From the NCBI GenBank assembly GCA_958435945.1, contig CAUBIC010000008.1, positions 1 through 64,000 on the forward strand: DNA of 64,000 nt. Reading direction: 5' to 3'. The translations under genes were made by a program, and so were the position numbers. The notes under the pieces are model-generated. The model was not told where the DNA came from and did not search any database. It was given only the letters and a program-made list of their open reading frames with translations. This stretch comes from an uncultured Collinsella sp. Its GTDB lineage: Bacteria; Actinomycetota; Coriobacteriia; Coriobacteriales; Coriobacteriaceae. Shown here piece by piece: positions 7,387 through 17,169 of the stretch. The first letter of the stretch is position 1. Each line of letters begins with the position of its first letter.

Positions 7387-8528
7387 CGGCCCTCATCTCC
7401 TTGCTGTTTGGGAACGGTGGCAAACACGCGCCAGCCGCCGGCGCTGGCACGCGGGCCGGCGGTGAAGGTGCCGCCAAGCGCCTCGATGCGCTCGCGCATG
7501 GAGGCGAGCCCCATGCCCTCCGCGGCGCCGCTGCTGCTTGCTTGGACCCCGCCCGCACCATCGTCGGTAACGATGAGCTGGTAAAACGACGGATGCTCCA
7601 TGCATCGTACGGTGACGGTCTGGGCGCAAGCGTGGCGCATGGTATTGGAGAGCGCCTCGCGCAGGACCGCCGCAAAGCAGTTGGCGACGTTTGCGGGCGC
7701 ATGTTCGGCCAAAACTTCAAGCTCAATCTGCGGGCCGCCGTCCGAGCGCGCGCCTTCAACGATGCGTTCGAGCTGCACGGAAAGGTCGACGGCGTTGTCG
7801 TTGAGCGCGTGGACGCTGGTGCGCACGAGCTGGAGCGCCTCGTCAACCGTGCGTTTGACGTCGGCGAAATCGGCGGCGACGCCGGGCTCGTCGGCATGGA
7901 CTACGCGCAAGGCTTCGGCTTGCAGCGAGGCGCGCGTGAGCTGGTGGCCGACGTTATCGTGGATCTCGCGCGCGATACGGGCGCGTTCGGCGAGTGTCGC
8001 GAGCTCGACTTCGTAGTCCTGGCGATCGGCAAGGTCGCGGTTGCGCGCTTCGAGCGCGAGAGCTCGTTCCTGCAGCTCGTCGCGGATGCGGCGCATGCGC
8101 TGCTGCTCGCGCTCCAACTGGGCGGTACGTAGCGATAACAAGGTGGCGGAAACTGAAAGGATGGCGGTCAGTAGAAGCGTTCGGGCGGTGAGCGCGTCGG
8201 CGCGTAGGTCCGCGACGAGTGCGAAGACAAAGGCGACGCCAATGCCCAACGCGACCCAAACGTGTTCACGGCGCACGCGCCGCGCGATGTCATAGAGGGC
8301 GAGAGGCGCAAACGGCACAAACGGCGGCGCAAAGACGGCCGCGATGATGTAAGCGTAACTCGCGGCCTTGCTTACACGGCGTGTGCGTTCCCCCTGTGCG
8401 ACCTCGGCCAGCGAGGTGGCGATAACGCCAAGGCAAAACGCCGCGACCAGGCGGGCGTCCACAGCAAGGCCCGTGGCGGCCGCAATGCAGCACGCCAGCA
8501 CGATCGATTTGTCGAAAAGCCTGTTCAT
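7383..8528 (-). CDS. sensor histidine kinase, HisKA_3 (DesK/NarX type)
   Basis: 381 aa from the ATG at 8528 (MNRLFDKSIVLACC); an upstream in-frame extension to 8705 reads as non-coding Cys/Pro/Arg-rich sequence and was dropped. Several hydrophobic segments cover residues about 8-140. The dimerisation box EIHDNVGHQLTRAS carries the phospho-acceptor His near residue 190, and a coiled-coil precedes it. The ATPase part has the N-box (REALSNTMRHA), DDGAGG and GMGLASMRERIEALGG. No Shine-Dalgarno site precedes the chosen ATG, but TACAAT lies 6 nt before it, so a leaderless transcript is possible. Partner of the regulator at 6757. Confidence 0.9.
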   Translation of the reverse strand: MNRLFDKSIVLACCIAAATGLAVDARLVAAFCLGVIATSLAEVAQGERTRRVSKAASYAYIIAAVFAPPFVPFAPLALYDIARRVRREHVWVALGIGVAFVFALVADLRADALTARTLLLTAILSVSATLLSLRTAQLEREQQRMRRIRDELQERALALEARNRDLADRQDYEVELATLAERARIAREIHDNVGHQLTRASLQAEALRVVHADEPGVAADFADVKRTVDEALQLVRTSVHALNDNAVDLSVQLERIVEGARSDGGPQIELEVLAEHAPANVANCFAAVLREALSNTMRHACAQTVTVRCMEHPSFYQLIVTDDGAGGVQASSSGAAEGMGLASMRERIEALGGTFTAGPRASAGGWRVFATVPKQQGDEGR

Positions 8529-8724
8529 ACGGGTATTGTACGCGAAGCCGCGCGTAGTGGAGGGGCCGCCTGCGCAACCGTGACATTCCTCCCGCGCGAC
8601 AAATCGGGGGCGTCGGTGGCCACACGGCCAAGCCCCGCACTCGTGACAAAGCTCACTGGTGCGCGCCGGCGGCTCCTGCGATGATGCAATCGTACCGGGC
8701 CGCAATCAACAGGAGGGCCGCCTC

Positions 8725-9663
8725 ATGACAGACATCGTCCACGTCGAAAACCTCGTCAAGCGCTATGACGACCTTATTGCGCTCGACCACTTTAACCTGA
8801 GCATCGCCCCCGGCGAGATCTTTGGTCTGCTGGGTCCCAACGGCTCGGGCAAGACCACGTCCATCAACTGTATTCTGCAGCTGCTTGCCTACGACAAAGG
8901 CACCATCGAGCTGTTCGGCGAGCCCATGACGCCCGCCCGTTATGATCTCAAGCGCCGCATCGGCGTGGTGCCGCAGCAGGTGGCGGTGTTTGACGAGCTT
9001 ACGGTGCGCGAGAATATCGACTATTTCTGTAGCCTTTACATCAGCGACCGCAAGCGCCGCCACGCGCTCGTGGACGAGGCGATTGACTTTGTCGGCCTGG
9101 GCGACTTTACCAAGTTCCGCCCCGGCAAGCTCTCGGGCGGCCTGGCGCGTCGCCTCAACATTGCCTGCGGCATCGCGCACAAGCCCGAGCTCATCTTTTT
9201 TGACGAGCCCACGGTGGCGGTCGACCCCCAGAGCCGCAACGCCATCCTGGAGGGCATCTGCCGCCTGCGCGACGAGGGCGCCACGGTGGTGTATACCAGC
9301 CATTACATGGAGGAAGTCGAGCAAATCTGCAGCCGCATCATGATCATGGACGGCGGCCGCGTGCTGGCGCAGGGCACCAACGACGAGCTCAAGCGCATGA
9401 TTCAGATGGGCGAGCGCGTGACCGTCGAGGTCGGCGCCGTCGAGCCCGCCACGGTCGAGCGGCTGCGCGCCCTCGAGCACGTGCTTTCGGTTGAGCTGTC
9501 TGGCGGCGAGCTCGTCTGCACCTGCGAAGCGAGCCCACACAACCTGGTCGACATCCTCGACACGCTGCGCGCTGCCGACGTGGCGCTCGGCCGCGTGTGG
9601 AGCGAGCCGCCGACCCTCAACGACGTGTTCCTCGAGATCACCGGCCGCGAGCTGCGCGACTAG
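8725..9663 (+). CDS. ABC transporter ATP-binding protein (ABC-2 exporter type)
   Basis: 312 aa. Walker A GPNGSGKTTS near residue 40, Q-loop region VVPQQ, signature LSGGLARRLNIACG, Walker B LIFFDEPT and the switch His in TSHYMEE are all present. The C-terminal 80 residues form the DUF4162-like extension of NodI/CcmA-type subunits. ATG at 8725 has AGGAGGG 7 nt upstream; the longer frame from 8659 lacks this. Followed after 10 nt by the first of two permeases, forming a three-gene exporter divergent from the two-component genes, which suggests regulation by them. The substrate is unknown; drug or lipid export is typical. Confidence 0.93.
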   Translation: MTDIVHVENLVKRYDDLIALDHFNLSIAPGEIFGLLGPNGSGKTTSINCILQLLAYDKGTIELFGEPMTPARYDLKRRIGVVPQQVAVFDELTVRENIDYFCSLYISDRKRRHALVDEAIDFVGLGDFTKFRPGKLSGGLARRLNIACGIAHKPELIFFDEPTVAVDPQSRNAILEGICRLRDEGATVVYTSHYMEEVEQICSRIMIMDGGRVLAQGTNDELKRMIQMGERVTVEVGAVEPATVERLRALEHVLSVELSGGELVCTCEASPHNLVDILDTLRAADVALGRVWSEPPTLNDVFLEITGRELRD

Positions 9664-9673
9664 GGGGGCAGTC

Positions 9674-10861
9674 ATGTTCAGCACCATCATCACCACGGTC
9701 AAGACGCTGCTGCGCCGGCCGGGCACGTGGGTTTGGGGCGCTCTCTTTCCCATTGCGCTTTCCACGATGTTCATGTTTATGTTTGCGAACCTGAGCTCCG
9801 ACGGCACGGTCGACCCGGTGCCGGTGGCCGTCGTAGCGGATGAGGCCTGGGACGCCTCGACCTTTAAGGACGTGGCGACCTCGCTTGCCAAGGAAGGCGA
9901 CGACCAACTGCTCGAGATCCACGAGTGCGACGACGCAGCCGACGCGAGCCGTGCGCTTAAGGCCGGCGAGGTCGCGGGCATCTATACGGTCGACGACGCG
10001 GGCACGCCCAAACTCACGTTGCTTTCGAGCTACGACAGCTCGCGTGCCTCATCGGTGCTCACCGACCGCAGCATTCTGGAGACGGTGGCAAGCTCGTATA
10101 CGCAAAACGCCGAGCTCATGTCCCAGATTGCCCAGGACAACCCGGCGGCGCTCGCCGACCCGGAGGCGGTTGCGCGCGCCCTGTCGCTCGAGGGCGGCAC
10201 CCGTCGCGTGAGCCTGACGCGCACCACGCCCGATGGCACGGTCATCTACTACTACGCGCTCTTTGGTCTGGTGGCGATGATGTCTGCCGAGTTTGCCGCC
10301 TTGAGCGTCGTCGATTTGCAGCCCAATCTGTCGGGCCTCGGCGCGCGTCGCTGCGTGGGCGGTCTTTCCAAGACGGCGTCGCTGGCTGGCATCTTTGTCG
10401 GCTCGTGGCTGGTCTCCTTTGCTTCGATGGCGATCGCGATCGGCTACGTGCGCCTAGTCGTGGGCATCGACTTTGGCGGGCGCGAGGGACTGTGTTTGGC
10501 GGGCGCCGCCGCTTCCGCGCTTGCCGCCACGGGCCTGGGACTCTTTGTGGGCACGCTTCCCGTTAAGGGCGGCAAGGCGTCCAAGTCGGGCATCCTCACG
10601 GGCTTTGCCACCACGTGCGCCCTGTTTGCCGGGCTCTACGGCGAGCCGGCGATGGCGCTTGCCGATGACGTTGCCCGCGCCTGCCCGGCCGAGTGCTGGC
10701 TCAACCCCGTCAAGCTTATCTGCGACATGTTCAACCGCCTGTATTTCTTTGAGGACCTGGGGCCCTTCGCCCTTCGCGCCGGCGCGCTGGTCCTTATGGC
10801 GCTGCTGTTCGTTGCCGCCGCCACGCTGATCTTTGGAAGGAGCCGCTATGAGCACCTTTAA
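9674..10861 (+). CDS. ABC-2 type permease
   Basis: 395 aa. One N-terminal membrane helix (residues about 20-40, VWGALFPIALSTMFMFMF) is followed by an extracytoplasmic region of about 150 residues. A bundle of about five helices runs from residue 195 to the end. This is the ABC2_membrane_3 topology. ATG at 9674 has GGGGGG before it; the longer frame from 9491 runs over the ATPase gene in another frame and is a shadow. Its 3' end overlaps the next permease by 14 nt, so the two are translationally coupled and probably form the heterodimeric channel. Confidence 0.9.
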   Translation: MFSTIITTVKTLLRRPGTWVWGALFPIALSTMFMFMFANLSSDGTVDPVPVAVVADEAWDASTFKDVATSLAKEGDDQLLEIHECDDAADASRALKAGEVAGIYTVDDAGTPKLTLLSSYDSSRASSVLTDRSILETVASSYTQNAELMSQIAQDNPAALADPEAVARALSLEGGTRRVSLTRTTPDGTVIYYYALFGLVAMMSAEFAALSVVDLQPNLSGLGARRCVGGLSKTASLAGIFVGSWLVSFASMAIAIGYVRLVVGIDFGGREGLCLAGAAASALAATGLGLFVGTLPVKGGKASKSGILTGFATTCALFAGLYGEPAMALADDVARACPAECWLNPVKLICDMFNRLYFFEDLGPFALRAGALVLMALLFVAAATLIFGRSRYEHL

Positions 10862-12053
10862 GACTGCGCTTCGCATGGCGCTCGCACACCCGCTCTATCT
10901 GCTCATCTACACGGTGTTCATCTCGCTCATGGGTGTGTTTATCGCGGCATCGGTGAGCTGGAACTCGTCGCAGCTCACCGAATATAAGCCCTACGATGCC
11001 AACGTGATCGTGGTCGACCGCGACGACAGTGACCTTTCGCGTGCGCTTACCAAGCATCTGGGTTCGCGCTTTGAGCTGGTCACGGGCATCGGCGACGACA
11101 CCTACGACCTTGCGGACGCACTCTCCAAGAGCAACAGCGCCAAGGGCAGTGCCGACTGCGTGTTCTTTATCCCGGAGGGGTTTGAGGGCGACCTCGTTGC
11201 AGCCGCCCGCGCGGGGGAGTCTCTGCCTAAGCTCGATGTGACCTACGGTGCCGGCACCATGGCGGCGGCGCTTTCGTCTGCCGAGGCCTCGCGCTGGATC
11301 TCGCTCGCGGGCGCTGCGGCGGCGCTTGAGCCCACTGCTTCCAACGGTGACGTCGCCAAGGCGGCCGAGCATGCGGCCGCGAAGCGTGCCGAGGTCGAGA
11401 TCGAGCAGGTCAAGGTCGACTCGACTGCCGCCGCCACGCTCGAGTCGTACTTCAACTTTGGCGCGTACGCGATTATCTCGTCGGTCATCGTGTCGGTGGG
11501 GTTGGTGTTCTCGGGCATGAGCGAGCCTGAGCGCGTGCGTCGTATGGATGCCGGTCCAATCTCCGAGCGCCGGCGCTCGCTTGCCGTGTTTGCGGCCGCC
11601 GCCGTGCTCACCGTCTGCATCTGGTTTGTGTCGAGCATGATGGGCGTCGTGGGCTTTGCCGGTGCGGTCGCCGAGGTCGGCGTGGGCCGTGTGTGTCTGG
11701 CGCTGGCGGCGACGTTTGCCCTGGCGTGCACGCCTCTGGCCGTTGGCTTTGCCCTTTCGAGCTTGGGCGCGCGCGAGGAGCTGCTCAATGGCGTGGGCAA
11801 CTTACTCGGCATGCTCATGACGTTTTTGGGCGGCGCCTGGATGCCGCTGTCGCTCATGGGCTCGGCCGTGCAGACCGTGGCGCATTTTGTGCCGACGTTT
11901 TGGGTGAACGACGCGATCGGCAAGGCGCTTGCCTCGGACCTGACGTCTGCCGTGCTGGGGGTCATCGCCTGCGACCTAGGCGTCACGGTGCTCTTTGCCG
12001 TGGCCATCGCCGCCGTAGGCCTCGCGCTCTCGCGCACCAAATCCCGCGCCTAG
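10848..12053 (+). CDS. ABC-2 type permease, second half-transporter
   Basis: 401 aa with the same layout as its neighbour: N-terminal helix at residues about 15-35, a long external domain (about 40-210), then about six helices with NGVGNLLGMLMTFLGGAWMP in the bundle. Start ATG 10848 has GGAAGGA upstream; the 10833 TTG start is unlikely. Last gene of the exporter operon; the dispersed palindromic repeat follows 15 nt after the stop. Confidence 0.9.
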   Translation: MSTFKTALRMALAHPLYLLIYTVFISLMGVFIAASVSWNSSQLTEYKPYDANVIVVDRDDSDLSRALTKHLGSRFELVTGIGDDTYDLADALSKSNSAKGSADCVFFIPEGFEGDLVAAARAGESLPKLDVTYGAGTMAAALSSAEASRWISLAGAAAALEPTASNGDVAKAAEHAAAKRAEVEIEQVKVDSTAAATLESYFNFGAYAIISSVIVSVGLVFSGMSEPERVRRMDAGPISERRRSLAVFAAAAVLTVCIWFVSSMMGVVGFAGAVAEVGVGRVCLALAATFALACTPLAVGFALSSLGAREELLNGVGNLLGMLMTFLGGAWMPLSLMGSAVQTVAHFVPTFWVNDAIGKALASDLTSAVLGVIACDLGVTVLFAVAIAAVGLALSRTKSRA

Positions 12054-12067
12054 CCACCTAGTCATTG

Positions 12068-12119
12068 GTCATTGGGGACATTCTTAAACGACTAGTCATT
12101 TAAGAACGTCCCCAATGAC
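12068..12119. repeat. dispersed palindromic repeat, full copy
   Basis: Arms 12068-12088 and 12099-12119 are reverse complements with one mismatch. The core words GTCATTGGGGAC and TTCTTAAA recur in partial or full copies at 15602, 24115, 50458, 57206 and 62581. It lies at the 3' end of the exporter operon. Confidence 0.85.
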
Positions 12120-12203
12120 TAGTCTGAAATAAATCCCCGGCCTCGCTCTAAAATAGTTCGCCATGGTTTACTATTACGCTCATAAAGTAGTACGAGGTTA
12201 ACA

Positions 12204-12929
<726 letters not shown>

Positions 12930-12937
12930 GCGGCGCC

Positions 12938-15604
12938 ATGACACCTCTCACAAAACGTCTCCCACGCGAGTTGCGCCGCAATATCGGCAAGTACCTGGGC
13001 ATCTTTTTGCTTATGTGCGGAAGCATCGCCCTTACCTCGGGCTTTTTGCTCGCGGCCCACTCCATCGGTTGCCTTATCGACGACATGCGCGATGCGTACA
13101 CGATTGAGGACGGCCGCGTGACCACCTCCTTCGAGGCCACCAAAGACCAGCTCAAGGCAGCCGAGGACGCGGCCGACGACGTCGGCGGCGTCACGCTCTA
13201 CAAGAATTTCTCCATCGACGCCATCATCAAAAAGACCGCCGGCGACGACGGCACCAAGCGCACGCTGCGCACCTATGCACACCGCACCAAGGTCGATATC
13301 GCGTCCTACTGTGAGGGCAAGGAGCCCAAGACGGACGATGAGGTGGCAATCGACCGTGTCTTCGCCACCAACAACGACCTCGCCGTGGGCGATAAGGTTG
13401 AGCTTGAGGGCCGCACCTACACCGTCTGCGGCATCATGACCCAGCCCGATAGCCAGGCATTGTTCCTCAACAATTCGGACTTTACGGTGAACACCATCAC
13501 GTACGGCGTGGCCGAGGTCACCGACGCCGGCTTTGCCGCGCTTGAGGATGCCGGCGGCGCACCCGCCTACACGTACTCCTTTGTCTTTGACGATCGCGAC
13601 CTTTCCGTCGCGGACCGTACCGATGCCGAGCAAGATATGGTGGAGGCACTGACCGACGCCGATGCGCGCGTGGATGACCTCATCGACGCCGATTCCAACC
13701 AGGGCATTGGCTACGCGCGCGACGACGTAGACGGCGACTCCATGATGTGGATGACGCTGCTCGACATCATCATCGTAATCATGGCGTTTGTCTTTGTGGT
13801 CCTTACCGATGCCACCATCGAGGAGGAGAGCGCCATCATCGGCACGCTGCTCGCCAGCGGCTATCGTCGACGCGAGATCGTGCTGCACTACCTTGCGCTT
13901 CCCGCTATCGTGGGCGTGGTCGCGGCGCTTTTGGGCACTGCGCTCGGCATAGCGTTCTTTACCGAGCCCATGCGCGGCCTCTATTACGGTTCGTACAGCC
14001 TGCCGCCCTTCCAGGTGTACTGGAGCTGGGAGATCTTTGTGAAGTGCGCCGTGGTTCCCGCCGTCGCGCTCATCCTCATCACGCTGGTGGGTCTGCTTCG
14101 CAAAATGGGCAAGACGCCGTTGCAGTTCCTTCGTCACGAGGCGAGCGGCAAGTCTGGTACCAAGCGCGGTATGCAACTGCCGGAGCGCATGGGTTTTGTC
14201 TCGCGCTTCCGCCTGCGCATCTTCCTGCGCAACCTGGGTAACTTCGCCACGCTCTTCGTGGGCATTGCGTTTGCCTCGCTGCTGCTGCTCTTTGGCCTGG
14301 CGATTCTGCCCACGATGACGCACTACGCGGACAACCTCGAGACGAGCCTGGTCGCCGAGCACCAGTACACGCTCAAGGCGCCGCTGGAGCTCGAGGGCAC
14401 TGCTGAGGAGCGTGAGCAGTGGTCGGCACTCGAGCGCTTGCAGTCGGTTGACGGCGCGCTGCTTTCCGCTGCTCAGGATGCCGATGACGAGCTTGACGAC
14501 GCGGCCGATACAGCGCAGACGGCAGCCGATGCCGCGACCGCGTTTCCGTCTGCCGAGAGCCTGGCCGCGGCGCAGGACGCGCTCGCCAAGGTCCAGGACA
14601 AGAAGGATACGCTTTATGCGTGCCTCGATGACCTTGCCGATGCCCTCGGCTGCAACCGCGACGAGGCTATCGACCTGATTGACAAGGCCTCTAAGGTCGA
14701 CACTGACAACGACGATATCCACCCGGTCAATACGACCGACAACGGCGTGGGCGCAATCGCGCAGGCCGAGAAATACGCCGTCTACCAGCTGCAATACGAC
14801 CGCGGCGATGGAAATGGCGAGGAGACGATTTCCGTCTACGGCATTTCACCCGATTCGCGCTATTGGAAAGACCTCAACGTCGGCGATGGACGCGTCGTCT
14901 TTGGCGGCGGTCTACTCGATAAGTTTGGCTGGAGCGAGGGCCAGAAGGTCACGCTCAGCGACAAGTACGAGGGCGAGCATTATTCCTTTGAGTACGCGGG
15001 CAAGGACTGTGCCTGGGGCTCCAAGTCGGACATGAATATCTATATGAGTATCGATGACTTTAACGAACTGTTCGACAACGATGCCGCCTACTTTAACGGC
15101 TATGTGAGCGACGAGAAGCTCGACTTCGATGCTCGTTACTTTGCCGGCGACATCACGCCCGACGACATGCGCGCCGTGGGCGACCAGTTCATCGGCATGA
15201 TGAGCAAAATGATCGGCATGATGGTTGGACTCGCGGTGTTTATCTTCCTGCTGTTTATGTACCTGCTGACTAAGGCTGTGATCGACCATAGCGCCCGGTC
15301 GATCAGCTACATGAAAGTCTTTGGCTATCGCGATAGCGAGATCTCGCATCTGTACATCCGCTCGATCACGCTGTGTGTGGTGGCGTCGCTCGTGCTGAGC
15401 CTGCCGGTCATTATTGGCTCGCTCACGGCCATCTTCCGCTCGATGCTGCTCGCCTACAACGGCAATATCGAGATCTACGTGCCCGCTTGGTCCATGGTTG
15501 CATGCGTCGGCATTGGCTTTGCGACCTACCTGGTCGTGGCGCTGCTACACACGCGTTCTATCACGCGCGTGAGCCTGGCCGAGGCCCTCAAAGTCCAAGA
15601 GTAG
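12938..15604 (+). CDS. FtsX-like ABC permease
   Basis: 888 aa, large for the family. There is an N-terminal helix (residues about 15-40) and a first extracytoplasmic domain (to about 270). Three helices follow (to about 390), with EEESAIIGTLLASGYRRREI, the FtsX-family cytoplasmic loop. A fourth helix near 440 leads into a second external domain (about 470-750) with an acidic, Ala-rich coiled-coil-like stretch. A final helix bundle has MKVFGYRDSEISHLY, the second copy of the loop motif. The duplicated FtsX architecture with two ectodomains matches Gram-positive BceB/macrolide-type or lipid-export permeases. Its stop codon TAG is the first triplet of the dispersed repeat at 15602. Confidence 0.9.
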   Translation: MTPLTKRLPRELRRNIGKYLGIFLLMCGSIALTSGFLLAAHSIGCLIDDMRDAYTIEDGRVTTSFEATKDQLKAAEDAADDVGGVTLYKNFSIDAIIKKTAGDDGTKRTLRTYAHRTKVDIASYCEGKEPKTDDEVAIDRVFATNNDLAVGDKVELEGRTYTVCGIMTQPDSQALFLNNSDFTVNTITYGVAEVTDAGFAALEDAGGAPAYTYSFVFDDRDLSVADRTDAEQDMVEALTDADARVDDLIDADSNQGIGYARDDVDGDSMMWMTLLDIIIVIMAFVFVVLTDATIEEESAIIGTLLASGYRRREIVLHYLALPAIVGVVAALLGTALGIAFFTEPMRGLYYGSYSLPPFQVYWSWEIFVKCAVVPAVALILITLVGLLRKMGKTPLQFLRHEASGKSGTKRGMQLPERMGFVSRFRLRIFLRNLGNFATLFVGIAFASLLLLFGLAILPTMTHYADNLETSLVAEHQYTLKAPLELEGTAEEREQWSALERLQSVDGALLSAAQDADDELDDAADTAQTAADAATAFPSAESLAAAQDALAKVQDKKDTLYACLDDLADALGCNRDEAIDLIDKASKVDTDNDDIHPVNTTDNGVGAIAQAEKYAVYQLQYDRGDGNGEETISVYGISPDSRYWKDLNVGDGRVVFGGGLLDKFGWSEGQKVTLSDKYEGEHYSFEYAGKDCAWGSKSDMNIYMSIDDFNELFDNDAAYFNGYVSDEKLDFDARYFAGDITPDDMRAVGDQFIGMMSKMIGMMVGLAVFIFLLFMYLLTKAVIDHSARSISYMKVFGYRDSEISHLYIRSITLCVVASLVLSLPVIIGSLTAIFRSMLLAYNGNIEIYVPAWSMVACVGIGFATYLVVALLHTRSITRVSLAEALKVQE

Positions 15605-15629
15605 TCGTTAGGGACGTCCCCAATGACTA
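15602..15629. repeat. dispersed palindromic repeat, short copy overlapping a stop codon
   Basis: Arms 15602-15615 and 15616-15629 are inverted with two mismatches (GTCCCCAATGACTA on the right). The left end TAG is the stop codon of the upstream FtsX gene. Confidence 0.75.
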
Positions 15630-15712
15630 GGCGCTGTACTTGACTTTAACTCTGCTTTAACTGGTACCATCCTCTATGTCTGTAACGCCATATAGACCGA
15701 GGGGATATAACT

Positions 15713-16918
15713 ATGACCGCAACTGCACCCGCAGCACCCGCTAAGGTGTACTTCACCAACCTGCGCACGCATGCTCGCGAGAGCCAGCTCGACAAGCTCA
15801 AGCGCCTCATCCGTCATGCCGGAATTGAGCAGATCGACTTTGAGAACAAGTTCGTCGCCATCAAGATTCACTTTGGCGAGCTGGGCAATTTGAGCTTTTT
15901 GCGCCCCAACTACGCCCGCGCCGTCGCGGATGTCGTGAAGGAGCTGGGAGGCAAGCCCTTCCTCACCGACTGCAACACGCTCTACGTCGGTAGCCGCAAA
16001 AACGCGCTCGAGCACATCGACACCGCCTACCAGAACGGCTTTACCCCGTATGCCACGGGTTGCCAGATCATCATCGCCGATGGCCTCAAGGGTACCGACG
16101 AGGCGCTCGTCCCGGTCGAGGGCGGCGAGTACGTGCACGAGGCCAAGATCGGTCAGGCACTCATGGATGCCGATATCGTGATCAGCCTCACCCACTTTAA
16201 GGGCCATGAACAGGCCGGCTTTGGCGGCGCCATGAAGAACCTGGGCATGGGAGGCGGCAGCCGTGCCGGCAAGATGGAGCAGCATGCCGCCGGCAAGCCG
16301 AATGTCGCGACCGAGCACTGTGTTGGCTGCCGTGCCTGCGAAAAGATTTGCGCACACAACGCTGTCTCGTTCACCGACACCCGCGAGCGCGAGCTTGTTA
16401 ACGGCAACACCCGCACGGTGCACGTGGCCGCCATCGACCACGATCGCTGCGTGGGCTGCGGCCGCTGCATTGCGGCATGCAACCAGGATTGCATCAAGCC
16501 AGGCTATGACGCCGCGGCCGATGTGCTCAACTGCAAGATCGCCGAGTACACCAAGGCCGTTGTCGACGGCCGCCCGAGCTTCCATATCTCGCTTGCCATG
16601 GATATTAGCCCCAACTGCGATTGCCATCCCGAAAACGACACGCCTATCGTCAACGATATCGGCATGTTCGCGAGCTTCGACCCGGTCGCCATCGACCAGG
16701 CCTGTGCCGATGCCGTCATGGCATCCGAGCCGCTGCCCAACACCGAGCTCACCGATAGCGCGGCCAAGATGGAGCATAACCACGAGCATCTGGAGGGCGA
16801 GCAGGCCAAGGACCCCTTCTGCATCACGCATCCCGACACCGACTGGCGCACCTGCATTGCGCATGCCGAGAAGATCGGCCTGGGCACGAGCAAGTACGAG
16901 CTCATCGAGGTCAAATAG
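15713..16918 (+). CDS. DUF362 domain / 4Fe-4S ferredoxin protein
   Basis: 401 aa. The DUF362 body (residues 1-195) has KIHFGELGNLSFLRPNYAR and SLTHFKGHEQAGFGGAMKNLGMG. It is interrupted by two ferredoxin clusters at about 200-265 (CVGCRACEKICAHNAV and CVGCGRCIAACNQDCI). The C-terminal half of DUF362 then resumes with SPNCDCHPEND and DPVAIDQACAD. This domain order is the standard one for the family, whose biochemical role is unknown; a redox function is likely. GAGGGG precedes the ATG. It has its own terminator and no operon partners. Confidence 0.92.
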   Translation: MTATAPAAPAKVYFTNLRTHARESQLDKLKRLIRHAGIEQIDFENKFVAIKIHFGELGNLSFLRPNYARAVADVVKELGGKPFLTDCNTLYVGSRKNALEHIDTAYQNGFTPYATGCQIIIADGLKGTDEALVPVEGGEYVHEAKIGQALMDADIVISLTHFKGHEQAGFGGAMKNLGMGGGSRAGKMEQHAAGKPNVATEHCVGCRACEKICAHNAVSFTDTRERELVNGNTRTVHVAAIDHDRCVGCGRCIAACNQDCIKPGYDAAADVLNCKIAEYTKAVVDGRPSFHISLAMDISPNCDCHPENDTPIVNDIGMFASFDPVAIDQACADAVMASEPLPNTELTDSAAKMEHNHEHLEGEQAKDPFCITHPDTDWRTCIAHAEKIGLGTSKYELIEVK

Positions 16919-16967
16919 CGCCTATCTATTGGACAAAACAAGCGCCTTTGTAGCGTTAGTTGAGCAA

Positions 16968-17005
16968 AAGCCGCCCGTGGGCACAGCGCTCACGGGCGGC
17001 TTTTT
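16968..17005 (+). terminator. Rho-independent terminator after DUF362 gene
   Basis: GCCGCCCGTG at 16970-16979 pairs perfectly with CACGGGCGGC at 16991-17000 and is followed by TTTTT. Confidence 0.9.
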
Positions 17006-17127
17006 GGAAGTATGCGGCAAATTTCGAGACCGCCGAGCACACGACGTTTTTTGGCAACAAAACCCCTGATAAATTGTTGGTAAAACTGCGGTCTGGTCGG
17101 CAGTTCCAGATTTTGCCGCATACTTCC
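17006..17127. repeat. 122-bp inverted-repeat element with about 17-bp arms
   Basis: GGAAGTATGCGGCAAA at 17006-17021 is repeated inverted at 17112-17127. Inside, GACCGC and GCGGTC form a second inverted pair. It begins at the T-tract of the DUF362 terminator and lies between convergent genes. It has the same size class as the elements at 6543 and 52189 but a different sequence. Confidence 0.65.
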
Positions 17128-17169
17128 GAAAATAGGGGGTCAGATAAAGCCTCAGACGTTGCTATTCGC

